A stretch of DNA of 64,000 nucleotides from Azospirillaceae bacterium (GCA_035645145.1 DASQNC010000047.1:61867-125866), one strand, 5' to 3'. Shown: positions 21,481-30,744, counted from the first letter of the stretch. The notes: generated by a model not told the origin, from the letters alone. Made by a program: numbers and translations.

Positions 21481-22218
21481 TCACGCCACCTGCAGGCCGG
21501 CTGTCGTGCCCACCGCCTGGCGGAGCGCGACGGCGTTGTCGACGGCATGGCCGCCCATGTCGTTGTCGAAGTAGCAGAAGACATCCAGCCCGGCGGTGTC
21601 CCAACGCCGGATGCGCTCGGCCCAGTCCTCGATGAACGCCGGCCCGTAGGGATCGGCATAGGGCGTGCCGGGGCCGTGGAAGCGCAGGTAGACGAGCTTC
21701 GCCGTCACCACGTCGGGCGCCAGGAAGCCGCCGATGTCGTAGATGACATGGGCCGCACCATGGGCTTCGAGCAGGCGGAAGATCGGGTCGGTCAGCCAGC
21801 TCCGGTCCCGGAACTCGAAGGCGTAGGCGGTCCCGCGCGGCAGCCCGTCCAGGAAGGCCGCCAGACGGTCCGGGTTGGCGCCGAACCGGTCCGGCATCTG
21901 GAACAGCACCGGCCCCAGCGCCGTATCCAGGGGGCGCACGGTCTCGGCAAACTCCGCCCCCTTGGACGGGTCGTTGAGCTTGGTCCGGTGGGTGACGAAG
22001 CGGTGCGCCTTCACCGCGAACAGGAACCCGGGACCGGCCGCCGCCCGCCAGGCCTGGACGTTTTCGGGCCGCGGCCAACGGTAGTGGGTGTTGTTGATCT
22101 CCACGGTGTCGAAGAGGCGCATGTAGTCGGCCAGGCCGGTGATGCGCACGCCCCCCGCGAACGTGCGGCCCGTCCAATGCGGATACTGCCAGCCCGACGT
22201 CCCGATCCGAATGCCCAT
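21481..22218 (-). CDS. DUF72 (YecE-like) family protein
   Basis: 245 aa TIM-barrel-like DUF72 protein. The diagnostic start is MGIRIGTSGWQYPHW; next come TVEINNTHYRWP, FAVKAHRFVTHRTKL, GPVLFQMPDRF, YAFEFRDRSWL and FDNDMGGHAVDNA. The biochemical function of the family is not established. ATG 22218 gives exactly the family N-terminus. It is convergent with the alpha-glucosidase gene. Confidence 0.9.
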   Translation of the reverse strand: MGIRIGTSGWQYPHWTGRTFAGGVRITGLADYMRLFDTVEINNTHYRWPRPENVQAWRAAAGPGFLFAVKAHRFVTHRTKLNDPSKGAEFAETVRPLDTALGPVLFQMPDRFGANPDRLAAFLDGLPRGTAYAFEFRDRSWLTDPIFRLLEAHGAAHVIYDIGGFLAPDVVTAKLVYLRFHGPGTPYADPYGPAFIEDWAERIRRWDTAGLDVFCYFDNDMGGHAVDNAVALRQAVGTTAGLQVA

Positions 22219-22369
22219 GCCTGTCCTATTTGCCGCCCGGACGGCAAACCCGCGGTGGCGCGGCCGGTTCCGGGCAACCGGAGCCGGCACATAAGAGCGC
22301 TTTCCCTCCGGTCCGGTTCCGGCCTCAAATCCGTGTCCGGATGATGCCGGACCTGTTTCGGGGGTGCGC

Positions 22370-23557
22370 ATGAACACTCGATTGGCCGCGGCCGTCGGTC
22401 CCGATACCGCCCTTCCCCACGACGGAACCGCGGGCGCCTTGGCCGGCCGTGTCTGGCGCCCCGATGCCGGGGGGCCGTCCGTCGTCTCGATCCGCGCGGA
22501 CGGCGTCTTCGACATCTCCGCGTCGTTCCCGACCATGCGGGACCTCTGCGAAGCCGGGGACCCGGCCGCGGCCGTCCGTACCGCGGCCGGCGAACGGATC
22601 GGCGATCTGGCCGGGATCCTGGCGAACACGCCGGCGGACCGCCGGTCCGCATCCCAGCCCTGGTTCCTGGCTCCGATCGACCTTCAGGCGGTCAAGGCGG
22701 CCGGGGTGACGTTCCCGGTGTCCCTGCTGGAACGGGTGATCGAGGAGCGTGCCCACGGGGATTTGAACGCGGCGGCGGCGATCCGGGATGAAATCCGGGC
22801 GCTGGTGGGGGACGACCTGCACAAGCTGAAGCCCGGCAGCGCGCAAGCCATGCGCCTGAAGGAGGTGCTGATCGCGCAGGGCGCCTGGAGCCAGTACCTG
22901 GAAGTCGGCATCGGCCCCGACGCCGAGATCTTCACCAAGGCGCAGCCCATGTCGTCCGTCGGCACCGGCATGGATGCGGGCCTGCACCCGGCCTCCACCT
23001 GGAACAACCCGGAGCCCGAGGTGGTGCTGGTGGTGGCCGCGTCCGGCCGGATCGTCGGCGCCACGCTGGGAAACGATGTGAACCTCCGCGACGTCGAGGG
23101 CCGGTCCGCGCTCCTTCTCTCGAAGGCCAAGGACAACAACGCCTCGTGCGCCATCGGGCCGTTCGTCCGGTTCTTCGACGCCACGTTCACGCTGGACGAT
23201 GTCCGCCGCACGACGGTGACGCTCCGGGTCGAGGGACCCGACGGCTTCACCCTGTCCGGCACCTCCTCCATCGAGCGGATCAGCCGGGATCCCGCCGACC
23301 TCGTCGCGCAGACGATCGGACCGAACCACCAGTACCCCGACGGCCTCGTGCTGTTCCTCGGCACCATGTTCGCGCCGGTCGAGGACCGCGATGCGCCAGG
23401 CAAGGGGTTCACGCACAAGATCGGCGACGTGGTCACCATCTCGGCGCCGAAGCTCGGCACGCTCGCCAACCGCATGCGCCTTGCCCAGGACTGCCCGCCC
23501 TGGGACTTCGGCGCGGGCCATCTGATGCGCAACCTCGCCCGGCGCGGCCTGATCTGA
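22370..23557 (+). CDS. fumarylacetoacetate-hydrolase-fold sugar-acid dehydratase (XylX-like)
   Basis: 395 aa, FAH superfamily. The C-terminal domain holds the metal-site pattern: AEIFTKAQPMSSVGTG, NPEPEVVLVV, GATLGNDVNLRDVEGRSALLLSKAKDNNASCAIGP and KIGDVVTIS. A ~150-aa N-terminal extension resembles 2-keto-3-deoxypentonate dehydratases such as Caulobacter XylX, which convert 2-keto-3-deoxy-D-xylonate to alpha-ketoglutarate semialdehyde (family knowledge). ATG 22370 follows a GGGGG run; GTG at 22364 is an alternative. No semialdehyde dehydrogenase is adjacent, so the pathway would need a partner elsewhere. Confidence 0.82.
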   Translation: MNTRLAAAVGPDTALPHDGTAGALAGRVWRPDAGGPSVVSIRADGVFDISASFPTMRDLCEAGDPAAAVRTAAGERIGDLAGILANTPADRRSASQPWFLAPIDLQAVKAAGVTFPVSLLERVIEERAHGDLNAAAAIRDEIRALVGDDLHKLKPGSAQAMRLKEVLIAQGAWSQYLEVGIGPDAEIFTKAQPMSSVGTGMDAGLHPASTWNNPEPEVVLVVAASGRIVGATLGNDVNLRDVEGRSALLLSKAKDNNASCAIGPFVRFFDATFTLDDVRRTTVTLRVEGPDGFTLSGTSSIERISRDPADLVAQTIGPNHQYPDGLVLFLGTMFAPVEDRDAPGKGFTHKIGDVVTISAPKLGTLANRMRLAQDCPPWDFGAGHLMRNLARRGLI

Positions 23558-23562
23558 TCCGG

Positions 23563-24195
23563 TCAGCCCAGGGCCGTTCGGGCCACCTTGGCGGCGGCCT
23601 CGACCAGGTCCCAGCGCCGCTCGCGCAGGGCGTCCGCCGGAGCGAGCCAGCTTCCGCCGACGGCGAACACGTTGGGAAGGTCGCGATAGGCGGCCAGATT
23701 GTCCGCCGTCACGCCCCCCGTCGGGCAGAAGCGCAGGTCGGGCAGGATGGCGCCGAGCGCCGACAGCATGCCGGGACCGCCTGCCACATTGGCGGGAAAC
23801 AGCTTCAGTTCACGGTGCCCGGCCGCGCGCGCCGCCAGCGCTTCGGACGCGGTGGCGACACCGGGCAGCCAGGGCAGACCGGTGCCCGCGGCCGCCGTAT
23901 CCAGCGCCGGCGTGAAGCCGGGACTGACCAGGAACCGGGCCCCGGCGTCCCGCGCCCGGGCGAACTGGTCGGGTTCCACGCACGTGCCGATGCCCAGCAC
24001 CACGCCCGGCACGTGCCGGGCGATGGCTTCGGCCGCCGCGAACGCCGCATCGGTGCGCAAGGTGATCTCGATGGCCTTCACCCCTCCGGCCAGCAGGGCT
24101 TCGGCCAAGGGCACCGCGTCCTCGGCCCGGGCCAGGGTGACGACCGGGATCACGGATTTCGGCGGCAGAAGGTCCGAAGTGCGCGGGCGGTGCAT
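23563..24195 (-). CDS. eda: 2-keto-3-deoxy-6-phosphogluconate aldolase
   Basis: 210 aa class I aldolase that cleaves KDPG to pyruvate and glyceraldehyde 3-phosphate. Seen: VIPVVTLARAEDAVPLAEAL, GVKAIEITLRTDAAF, VLGIGTCVEPDQF, FLVSPGFTPALD, ELKLFPANVAGG (Schiff-base Lys) and LRFCPTGGVTADN. The stop lies 5 bp from that of the convergent FAH gene, and it is divergent from kdgK, whose product feeds it. A second, divergent aldolase of this fold (dgoA-like) lies at 44938-45579. Confidence 0.92.
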   Translation of the reverse strand: MHRPRTSDLLPPKSVIPVVTLARAEDAVPLAEALLAGGVKAIEITLRTDAAFAAAEAIARHVPGVVLGIGTCVEPDQFARARDAGARFLVSPGFTPALDTAAAGTGLPWLPGVATASEALAARAAGHRELKLFPANVAGGPGMLSALGAILPDLRFCPTGGVTADNLAAYRDLPNVFAVGGSWLAPADALRERRWDLVEAAAKVARTALG

Positions 24196-24302
24196 GGGAT
24201 ACCTCGTGCGGGCATGGGTCGGCGGTGGACAGGGGAACGGCGGCGGTTGCACCCTCGTTTGCACCGGCCGGATTGGCGGCGGAACCGGGAGCGGGAGGGG
24301 CC

Positions 24303-25256
24303 ATGACGGGAACCCTGGGGCACGGCGGGCGGATGCTTGCGATCGGCGAATGCATGATCGAACTGGCGCGCCGGCCGGATGGTCTGATGGCGGCGGGTTT
24401 CGGTGGGGACACGCTGAACACGGCCGTCTATTTGGCCCGCCTCGGCGTTGCCGTCGATTACGGCACGGCGCTGGGCGACGGGGACCCGTTCAGCGGTGGC
24501 ATGCTCGTGGCCTGGGCGGCCGAAGGGGTGGGCACGGAACGGGTGGTCCGGGTTCCCGGCCGCCTTCCCGGCCTCTACGCCATCGAGACCGACGACGCGG
24601 GCGAGCGGCGCTTCTTCTACTGGCGCGACCGGGCCCCGATCCGCGACCTGTTCGCCCGGTCCGAAGGAGCCCGCCTGCTGGACGGATTGCCCGGCTACGC
24701 CATGGTGTACCTGTCCGGCATCACGCTGGCCGTGATCGGTGCCGCGGGGCGGACGGCCCTTTGGCCCGCGCTCGACAAGGCGCGGGCGGCGGGCACCCGC
24801 ATCGCCTTCGACAGCAATTTCCGGCCGGCGCTCTGGCCCGACCTGGACGAGGCGCGCGAGGCCTACAGCCAAGCCCTTGCGCGGACCGACCTCGCCTTTC
24901 CGGGGATGGCCGACGAGCGCGCGGTCTTCGGGGATGCCGACGCGGACGCCGTTGCCGCGCGCGTGACCGCGGCCGGCGTGGCGGAGGTGGTCATAAAGCT
25001 CGACCGCCCGGCCTGCCGGGTGCTGGCCGCCGGGCGGGACGAGGTGGTGGAGGCACCGCCGGTCGCCCAGGTGGTCGACACCACGGCGGCGGGCGACAGC
25101 TTCAGCGCCGCCTACATGGCCGCGCGCCTGGACGGCGCCGACCTGTCGGTGGCGGCACGCGCGGGCCACCGGCTGGCCGGTGTGGTCATCGGCCATCGCG
25201 GCGCCATCATTCCCAAGGCGGCGACACCGGCGCTGCCCGACCTGCTGCGCCCCTGA
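24303..25256 (+). CDS. kdgK: 2-keto-3-deoxygluconate kinase (PfkB family)
   Basis: 317 aa ribokinase-fold sugar kinase. N-terminal MLAIGECMIELARRPDG with GGDTLNTAVYLARLG is typical of KdgK. The C-terminal DTTAAGDSFSAAYMAA supplies the anion hole and catalytic Asp. It phosphorylates KDG to KDPG, which the divergently encoded Eda would split. ATG 24303 is preceded by GGGAGGGG about 4-5 nt upstream; in-frame sequence further upstream looks non-coding. Confidence 0.9.
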   Translation: MTGTLGHGGRMLAIGECMIELARRPDGLMAAGFGGDTLNTAVYLARLGVAVDYGTALGDGDPFSGGMLVAWAAEGVGTERVVRVPGRLPGLYAIETDDAGERRFFYWRDRAPIRDLFARSEGARLLDGLPGYAMVYLSGITLAVIGAAGRTALWPALDKARAAGTRIAFDSNFRPALWPDLDEAREAYSQALARTDLAFPGMADERAVFGDADADAVAARVTAAGVAEVVIKLDRPACRVLAAGRDEVVEAPPVAQVVDTTAAGDSFSAAYMAARLDGADLSVAARAGHRLAGVVIGHRGAIIPKAATPALPDLLRP

Positions 25257-25312
25257 AGGCCGCGCAGACCGGGCGGGCCGCCCCGGTGTCCCGGAACGGC
25301 CCGGCCCCCGCA

Positions 25313-26326
25313 TCACCGGGTCTGGCGGGCCTGTTCGAGCGCCGCCATCATGCGGTTCACCGTCTCCTCGCCGATGGTTTCGCCGTGGCGGGTGTAGACG
25401 TCCTTGGCCTGCTCGCGCATGCGGGTGCGCTCCTGCGGGGACAGTTCGTTGATCTGCATGCCCGCCTGACGCAGCCGCTGGAGCGCCTGCTGCTCCTGCT
25501 CGCGCGAGACCCGGCGTTGCTCGTCGCGGCCCTCGATGGCGCAGGTGCGCAGCACCTCCTGCTCCTGCGGGGAGTAGGTGTCGAAGATCCGCTTGGAGAC
25601 CAGGACCATGAACGGCGTGTAGGCGTGGCGCGTCACCGACAGGTATTTCTGCACCTCGTAGAACTTCGAGGTGTCGATGGTGACGAACGGGTTCTCCTGG
25701 CCGTCGATGGCGCGGGTCTCCAGCGCGTTGAACACCTCGCCGAAGGCCATGGGCACGGCGTTGGCGCCCATGGCCTTGAAGGTGTCGAGGAAGACGTTGT
25801 TCTGCATGACCCGCATCTTCACGCCGTTGAAGTCCTCCCACTTGGTGATGGGTTTGCGCGAGTTGGTGGTGTTGCGGAACCCGTTCTCCCAATAGGCCAG
25901 GTTCACCAGGCCCAGCGGCTCCATCTTTTCCGACATGTACCGGCCGAACTCGCCGTCCAGGACGGTGTCGGCCTCCTTCTCGTCGGAGAACAGGAACGGC
26001 AGGTCGAACACCCCCAGCGCCGGTTGGATGCCGACCAGCGGCGAGGTGGAGGTGATCACCATTTCCAGCGTGCCGCTGCGCAGCGCCTGGGTGGCCTGGA
26101 GGTCGTTGCCCAGGGCGGCCCCCCAGAAGCCCTGGATGCGCATCTGGTTGTTGGTGCGTTGGGCGGCGCAGGCGGCCATCTTGGCCAAGCCGTTGCCCAC
26201 CGGGTGGTCTTGGTTGACACCGTTCGAGACGCGGACGGTCCGCTGCTGGAACTGGGCCGACGCGGGCAGCGATGCCAGGAGCGCCAAGCCGGCCGCCGCG
26301 GTGGCGAGGATGGTGCGAAGCTTCAT
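25313..26326 (-). CDS. TRAP transporter substrate-binding protein (DctP family)
   Basis: 337 aa. Signal peptide MKLRTILATAAAGLALLASL with likely cleavage after ASA. DctP features: NQDHPVGNGLAKMAACA, LEMVITSTSPLVGI, VFDLPFLFSDEKEAD, LAYWENGFRNTTNSRKPI (contains the conserved Arg that usually contacts the substrate carboxylate), and FNALETRAIDGQENP. The ligand is probably a sugar acid given the neighbouring dehydratase, kinase and aldolase. ATG 26326 has an AGGGAGG motif upstream. Last in a dctQ-dctM-dctP order. Confidence 0.93.
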   Translation of the reverse strand: MKLRTILATAAAGLALLASLPASAQFQQRTVRVSNGVNQDHPVGNGLAKMAACAAQRTNNQMRIQGFWGAALGNDLQATQALRSGTLEMVITSTSPLVGIQPALGVFDLPFLFSDEKEADTVLDGEFGRYMSEKMEPLGLVNLAYWENGFRNTTNSRKPITKWEDFNGVKMRVMQNNVFLDTFKAMGANAVPMAFGEVFNALETRAIDGQENPFVTIDTSKFYEVQKYLSVTRHAYTPFMVLVSKRIFDTYSPQEQEVLRTCAIEGRDEQRRVSREQEQQALQRLRQAGMQINELSPQERTRMREQAKDVYTRHGETIGEETVNRMMAALEQARQTR

Positions 26327-26380
26327 GGGACCTCCCTGGGATTGGTCGTCTTGTTGGTTCACACCTCCACCGGACGCGCC

Positions 26381-27658
26381 CTACCGCAGGAAATTCAGCG
26401 GAACGAGCACGATCTGGGGGAAGAGGATGAGCAGGAGCAGCACGAGCGACTGGGCGATCAGGAACGGCATGACGCCCGTGATCACCCGGCCCAGCGGCTC
26501 CTTCGCGATGCCGGCGACGATGTTCAGCACGATGCCGACCGGCGGGGTGATCAGGCCGATGGCGTTGTTCATGATGAACAGGACGCCGAAATAGACCGGA
26601 TCGATGCCGGCCTGCCGCACCACCGGCATCAGCACGGGCGTCAGGATCAGCACCGTCGGGGTGAAGTCCAGCGCCGTGCCGACCACCAGCACGATCGCCA
26701 TCAGCACGAACATCAGGAGCGTCTTGTTGTCCATGAACGGCGCCAGCATCTCCGCCACTTCCTGCGGGATGTTGGCGCTGGCGATCAGCCAGGCGGACAC
26801 GAACGCCGCCGCCGCCAGGAACATGACCACCGCCGTGGTCTTCGCCGCGCTCAGGAACGCGTGGTAGATCAGGGCCGGCGTCAGTTCGCGGTAGATGAAC
26901 AGACCCACGAGCAGGGCATAGACCGCCGCCACCACCGCCGCCTCGGTCGGGGTGAACACGCCGAACCGGATGCCGGCCAGGATGATGACGGGCATCAGAA
27001 GCGCCCAGAAGGCGTCCACCAGGGCACGCCCGCGTGCGCGCATGCCCTGCCGGGGCAGCACCTGGACCCGGTCCCGGCGCACCACGATCATCCAGGCGAC
27101 GAGCAGCGACGCGGCCATCAGGATCCCGGGCACGATCCCGGCCAGGAACAGGCGCGAGATCGACACGTTGGCGGCCACGCCGAACAGGATGTAGCCGATG
27201 GACGGCGGGATCACCGGCGCGATGATCCCGCCCGCCGCGATCAGGCCGCAGCTCCGCGGAACGTTGTAGCCGGCGTTGCGCATCATGGGGATCAGGATCG
27301 AGGCGAGCGCGGCCGTGTCGGCGGCGGCAGACCCGGACAGGCTCGCCATGATGATGGCCGCCATCACCGTGACGATGCCCAGGCCGCCGCGGATGTGTCC
27401 GACCCAGGCCAGCGACATGTCGACGATCCGGCGCGACATGCCGCCCACCGTCATCAGCTCGCCGGCCAGCATGAAGAAAGGGATCGCCAGCAGCGGGAAG
27501 CTGTCGGCGCCCACGATCATGTTCTGGGCCACCACCTGGGCGTCGAAGCTGCCCTGGTAGAGCATGATGGCGACGGCGCAGACGATCAGCGCGAAGGCGA
27601 TGGGCAGGCCGAACGCCATCGAGCCCAGCAGCGATCCCAGGAAGACGGCGACGGTCAT
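26381..27658 (-). CDS. TRAP transporter large permease (DctM family)
   Basis: 425 aa, about 12 hydrophobic helices. DctM hallmarks: IPFFMLAGELMTVGGMSRRI, SLSGSAAADTAALASILIPMM, GLIAAGGIIAPVIPPS, FTPTEAAVVAAVYAL, LDFTPTVLILTPVLMPVV and GLITPPVGIVLNIV. Its start overlaps the dctQ stop by 4 bp. It forms the Na+-dependent translocation unit with DctQ. Confidence 0.94.
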   Translation of the reverse strand: MTVAVFLGSLLGSMAFGLPIAFALIVCAVAIMLYQGSFDAQVVAQNMIVGADSFPLLAIPFFMLAGELMTVGGMSRRIVDMSLAWVGHIRGGLGIVTVMAAIIMASLSGSAAADTAALASILIPMMRNAGYNVPRSCGLIAAGGIIAPVIPPSIGYILFGVAANVSISRLFLAGIVPGILMAASLLVAWMIVVRRDRVQVLPRQGMRARGRALVDAFWALLMPVIILAGIRFGVFTPTEAAVVAAVYALLVGLFIYRELTPALIYHAFLSAAKTTAVVMFLAAAAFVSAWLIASANIPQEVAEMLAPFMDNKTLLMFVLMAIVLVVGTALDFTPTVLILTPVLMPVVRQAGIDPVYFGVLFIMNNAIGLITPPVGIVLNIVAGIAKEPLGRVITGVMPFLIAQSLVLLLLILFPQIVLVPLNFLR

Positions 27659-28287
27659 TCCGTCAGCCTCCCCGACCGCGCCGCACGGGCGACCTCGGCG
27701 CTGCGCTCCTCGTCGCTCAGCCCCTCGCCCGGCAACGGGTCGCGCCGGCCCATGAACGTGCGGGCCAGCCGCGCCAGTGTCATCACCGCGATGGCCCCGC
27801 CGGTGAACAGCCCCACCCCGTTCACCCAGATCATGGGCATCTGCGTGACCGGGGAAACGGCACTGGCGCTGACGGCCGCCTGCACCCACGTGCCCCAGGC
27901 CAGAATGGCGCAGCAGGCGAGGATCAGAAGATCGCTGACCACCTCGCACACCACGCGGCCGGCCGGCGGCAGCATCAACACCAGCGTGTCCACCCCCAGG
28001 TGCCCGTGCTCGCGGAACGCCACCACCGCGCCCAGGAAGATCAGCCAGACGAAGAAGTAGCGCGACATCTCCTCCGACACGTTGAGGCCGGAGTTGAAGG
28101 CATAGCGCAGCACGACATTGCCGAAGACCATCACGACCATGCCGGCCAGCAGGACGACCATCAGGACCTCCAGCAGCCGGAAGCCGAAATCGACGAAGCG
28201 ATCGAAGCCACCGGCCGCACCCCGACGGGTGTCGGGGGCCAGCGACAGGTGCGGATCCGCCGCGCCGCCAGTGCGCCGCTCCGCCAT
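27655..28287 (-). CDS. TRAP transporter small permease (DctQ family)
   Basis: 210 aa, four hydrophobic helices: LLEVLMVVLLAGMVVMVFGN, the FFVWLIFLGAVVAF segment, a third near LLILACCAILAWGTW, and a fourth near GLFTGGAIAVMTL. The DctQ motif NVSEEMSRYFFVWLIFLGA is present. ATG 28287 has GGGAGG 5-6 nt upstream. It is first in the TRAP operon, divergent from the dehydratase gene. Confidence 0.92.
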   Translation of the reverse strand: MAERRTGGAADPHLSLAPDTRRGAAGGFDRFVDFGFRLLEVLMVVLLAGMVVMVFGNVVLRYAFNSGLNVSEEMSRYFFVWLIFLGAVVAFREHGHLGVDTLVLMLPPAGRVVCEVVSDLLILACCAILAWGTWVQAAVSASAVSPVTQMPMIWVNGVGLFTGGAIAVMTLARLARTFMGRRDPLPGEGLSDEERSAEVARAARSGRLTE

Positions 28288-28342
28288 GCGTCCTCCCTGG
28301 GTGTTGTGCCCGGTCACCGGTCGGCCGGCCGGCGCCGCTCTT

Positions 28343-28360
28343 GGTTAATCAATGATTACC
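28343..28360. promoter_or_regulatory. palindromic operator candidate between TRAP operon and dehydratase gene
   Basis: GGTTAATCAATGATTACC: core TAATCA-A-TGATTA is a perfect dyad flanked by GGT/CC. It sits in the 159-bp divergent promoter region, a typical place for a GntR- or LysR-class site controlling both units. No GntR gene is adjacent; the nearest regulator is the LysR gene at 29722-30669. Confidence 0.5.
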
Positions 28361-28446
28361 GGATTGACCGCCCGACGCAATTGGAATGCCATGGGGAACG
28401 GCCGGGCCATCCGGCAGGCCCGCGCCACCCGATCCGGAGCCCTCCC

Positions 28447-29649
28447 ATGAGGATCACCCGGCTGGAAACCGTGCGAACCGCGGAATTCCCGAACATCCTG
28501 TGGGTGCGCCTGCACACGGACGAGGGGCTGGTCGGCCTTGGCGAAACGTTCTTCCTGACCCGGACGGTCGAGGCCTATCTGCACGAATACGCGGCCCCGC
28601 GCCTGCTGGGGCAGGACCCGTCGCGCATCGACGCCCTCGCCCGCGCCCTGGTGGGCTATGTCGGGTTCCGCGGGACGGGGGCCGAAGTGCGGGGCAATTC
28701 CGCCGTGGACATCGCGCTGTGGGACCTGCTGGGCAAGGCGACCGGGCGGCCCGTGGTGGACCTGCTGGGCGGGCGCACCCGCGACCGCATCCGCACCTAC
28801 AACACCTGCGCCGGCACCCACTATGTGCGCGACGCCAATGCCCAGGCGGTGCGCAACTGGGGCCTGGAGAAGGGCGAGCGCAAGACCTACGACGACCTGA
28901 ACGCCTTTCTGACCCGCGCGGACGAGTTGGCCGAGGACCTGCTGTCCGAAGGCATCACCGCCATGAAGATCTGGCCGTTCGACATCCCGGCGGAAAGGAC
29001 GGACGGCGCCTGGATTTCGGCCGCCGACCTGACGGCCGCGCTGGAGCCGTTCGAGAAGATCCGCCGGGCCGTCGGCGACCGCATGGACATCATGGTGGAA
29101 TTCCACTCCATGTGGCGGCTGTTGCCGGCCATCCGGATCGCCAAGGCGCTGGCCCCGTACGGCACCTTCTGGCACGAGGACCCGGTCAAGATGGACTGCA
29201 TGGCGACGGTCCGCCGCTATGCCGAGCACTCCCCCGCCCCGGTCTGCGCGTCGGAAACGCTGGGCGGCCGGGCGGATTTCCTGGAATTGTTCGATGCCGG
29301 CATCCTGGGCGTGGTGATGCTGGACCTCGGCTGGTGCGGCGGCCTGTCCGAAGCGCGCCGGATCGCCGCGATGGCCGAAACCCGCCATCTGCCCATCGCC
29401 CCGCACGACTGCACCGGGCCGGTGGTCCTGACCGCCTCCACCCATCTGTCGCTGAACGCGCCCAACGCGCTGGTGCAGGAGTCCGTGCGCGCCTTCCTGC
29501 GCACCTGGTACCGGGACCTCGTGACCGCCCTGCCGGTGGTCGAGGACGGCTTCATCACGGTGCCCGAAGGCCCCGGCCTGGGACTGGACCTGCATCCGGA
29601 TCTCGACCGGCAGTTCACCGTGACCCGGCTGGTCTCCGAAGCGGCTTGA
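28447..29649 (+). CDS. mandelate racemase/enolase-superfamily sugar-acid dehydratase
   Basis: 400 aa. An N-terminal capping domain (LWVRLHTDEGLVGLGETFF) precedes the barrel. Likely catalytic and metal residues: GITAMKIWPFD (Lys), IMVEFHSMW (first metal acid), WHEDPVKMD, CASETLGGR, and APHDCTGPVVL near the C-terminus (His-Asp dyad). The Lys plus His-Asp pattern fits acid-sugar dehydratases, which give 2-keto-3-deoxy acids. With the divergent TRAP importer and kdgK/eda nearby it probably feeds the KDG branch; the substrate epimer cannot be assigned. Confidence 0.88.
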   Translation: MRITRLETVRTAEFPNILWVRLHTDEGLVGLGETFFLTRTVEAYLHEYAAPRLLGQDPSRIDALARALVGYVGFRGTGAEVRGNSAVDIALWDLLGKATGRPVVDLLGGRTRDRIRTYNTCAGTHYVRDANAQAVRNWGLEKGERKTYDDLNAFLTRADELAEDLLSEGITAMKIWPFDIPAERTDGAWISAADLTAALEPFEKIRRAVGDRMDIMVEFHSMWRLLPAIRIAKALAPYGTFWHEDPVKMDCMATVRRYAEHSPAPVCASETLGGRADFLELFDAGILGVVMLDLGWCGGLSEARRIAAMAETRHLPIAPHDCTGPVVLTASTHLSLNAPNALVQESVRAFLRTWYRDLVTALPVVEDGFITVPEGPGLGLDLHPDLDRQFTVTRLVSEAA

Positions 29650-29654
29650 CCGTG

Positions 29655-29702
29655 GCTTGGCGGGTTGGGGGCTTGGCGGGTCGGGGGCCTGGCGGGTCGG
29701 GG
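29655..29702. repeat. three tandem 16-bp repeats
   Basis: Units GCTTGGCGGGTTGGGG (29655), GCTTGGCGGGTCGGGG (29671) and GCCTGGCGGGTCGGGG (29687) lie head to tail immediately after the dehydratase stop and before the convergent LysR stop. Each adjacent pair differs at one position. Confidence 0.85.
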
Positions 29703-29721
29703 ATGCGGAGGAGCGGCCGGC

Positions 29722-30669
29722 TCAACCCTGCGGCCCAGGCAGCCCGACGAGTGTCCCGGCGGGTGTCCCGGCGTGCGTCCGCCCCTCGATCACGTCCCGG
29801 TGCTCCGCCAGGATGTCCGTGACCGCATCGAGAACCGCCCGGACCCGCGCCGTCCGGGCCAGTTCGCGCGGGCTGAGCAGCCAGAGTTCGCGCGGCGGGT
29901 GCGCCTCCCCGAACGGGACCTCGCGGAGCCGGGCGTCCGTGTCGCCGATGTAGCGGGGCAGCATCGCGACACCGAAACCCGCCCTCGCCGCGGCGGCCTG
30001 GGCCTCTCCGCTGTTGGCGCGGAAGGCGATCGGCAGTCCGCCGGCCCGCTTCTCGAGCCAGGCGGCCTCCGCAATGCCCTCGGCATCGACGTCGTATGCG
30101 ATCAGCGGGGCGGATGCGCCGTCCGCGAGCGCGTCGGCAACCGCGGGGGCCGCGTAATAGGCGTAGTGGAGATCGGCGAGCTTGCGGCCGACGAGCCCGC
30201 TGTCCTTGGGGCGCCCGATCCGCAAGGCGATGTCGGCCTCCCGGCGCGCGAGGCTCATGACACGGGTGTCGGTGAGTATTTCCAGGACGATGCCCGGATG
30301 CTCCCGCCGGAACGCCCCCAGGCGGTCGATCAGGAACACATGGGCGATCGAGCGGATGGTGGTCAGGCGCACGACGCCGTTGAAGGCGCCGGCCTCGATG
30401 CTTTCGGGCAGCGCCAGCGCCGACTGCTCCATCGCCATCGCGGCCGCGAGCGCCGCCTGCCCGTGCGGGGAAAGGCCGTAACCGTCCGCCCGCCGGTCGA
30501 ACAGAACCTTCCCCAGCGCGGCTTCCAGCGCACCGATCCGGCGCGCGACCGTCGCATGGTTCACGCGCAAGGCCCGTGCCGCCCCGGACAGGGTTCCCGA
30601 CCGGGCCAGGGCGAGGAAGTAACGGACGTCCTCCCAGTCCAGCGCGGCTGTGCGTTTTCGATCCGTCAT
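29722..30669 (-). CDS. LysR-family transcriptional regulator
   Basis: 315 aa. N-terminal winged HTH: LDWEDVRYFLALARSGTLSG, AARALRVNHATVARRIGALE, LFDRRADGYGLSPHGQAAL. The effector domain follows, with FNGVVRLTTI and DIALRIGRPKDSGLVGRKLA. ATG 30669 is used; the same frame stays open far upstream but reads as non-coding and would overlap the divergent hydrolase gene. It is divergent from the isochorismatase-like gene by 75 bp, the classic arrangement in which the LysR protein controls that neighbour. Confidence 0.92.
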   Translation of the reverse strand: MTDRKRTAALDWEDVRYFLALARSGTLSGAARALRVNHATVARRIGALEAALGKVLFDRRADGYGLSPHGQAALAAAMAMEQSALALPESIEAGAFNGVVRLTTIRSIAHVFLIDRLGAFRREHPGIVLEILTDTRVMSLARREADIALRIGRPKDSGLVGRKLADLHYAYYAAPAVADALADGASAPLIAYDVDAEGIAEAAWLEKRAGGLPIAFRANSGEAQAAAARAGFGVAMLPRYIGDTDARLREVPFGEAHPPRELWLLSPRELARTARVRAVLDAVTDILAEHRDVIEGRTHAGTPAGTLVGLPGPQG

Positions 30670-30744
30670 GGATCGACGATAGCGAATTCCCACCCAGCGC
30701 ACGATACGCGACGAAGGGACGTCACCCACGGAGCCCTTGCAGCC

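Noticed and set aside
23699..28060. 1453-codon plus-strand frame across eda, kdgK and TRAP genes
   Set aside because: It runs across at least four recognisable genes, is out of frame with kdgK, and has no domain of its own.
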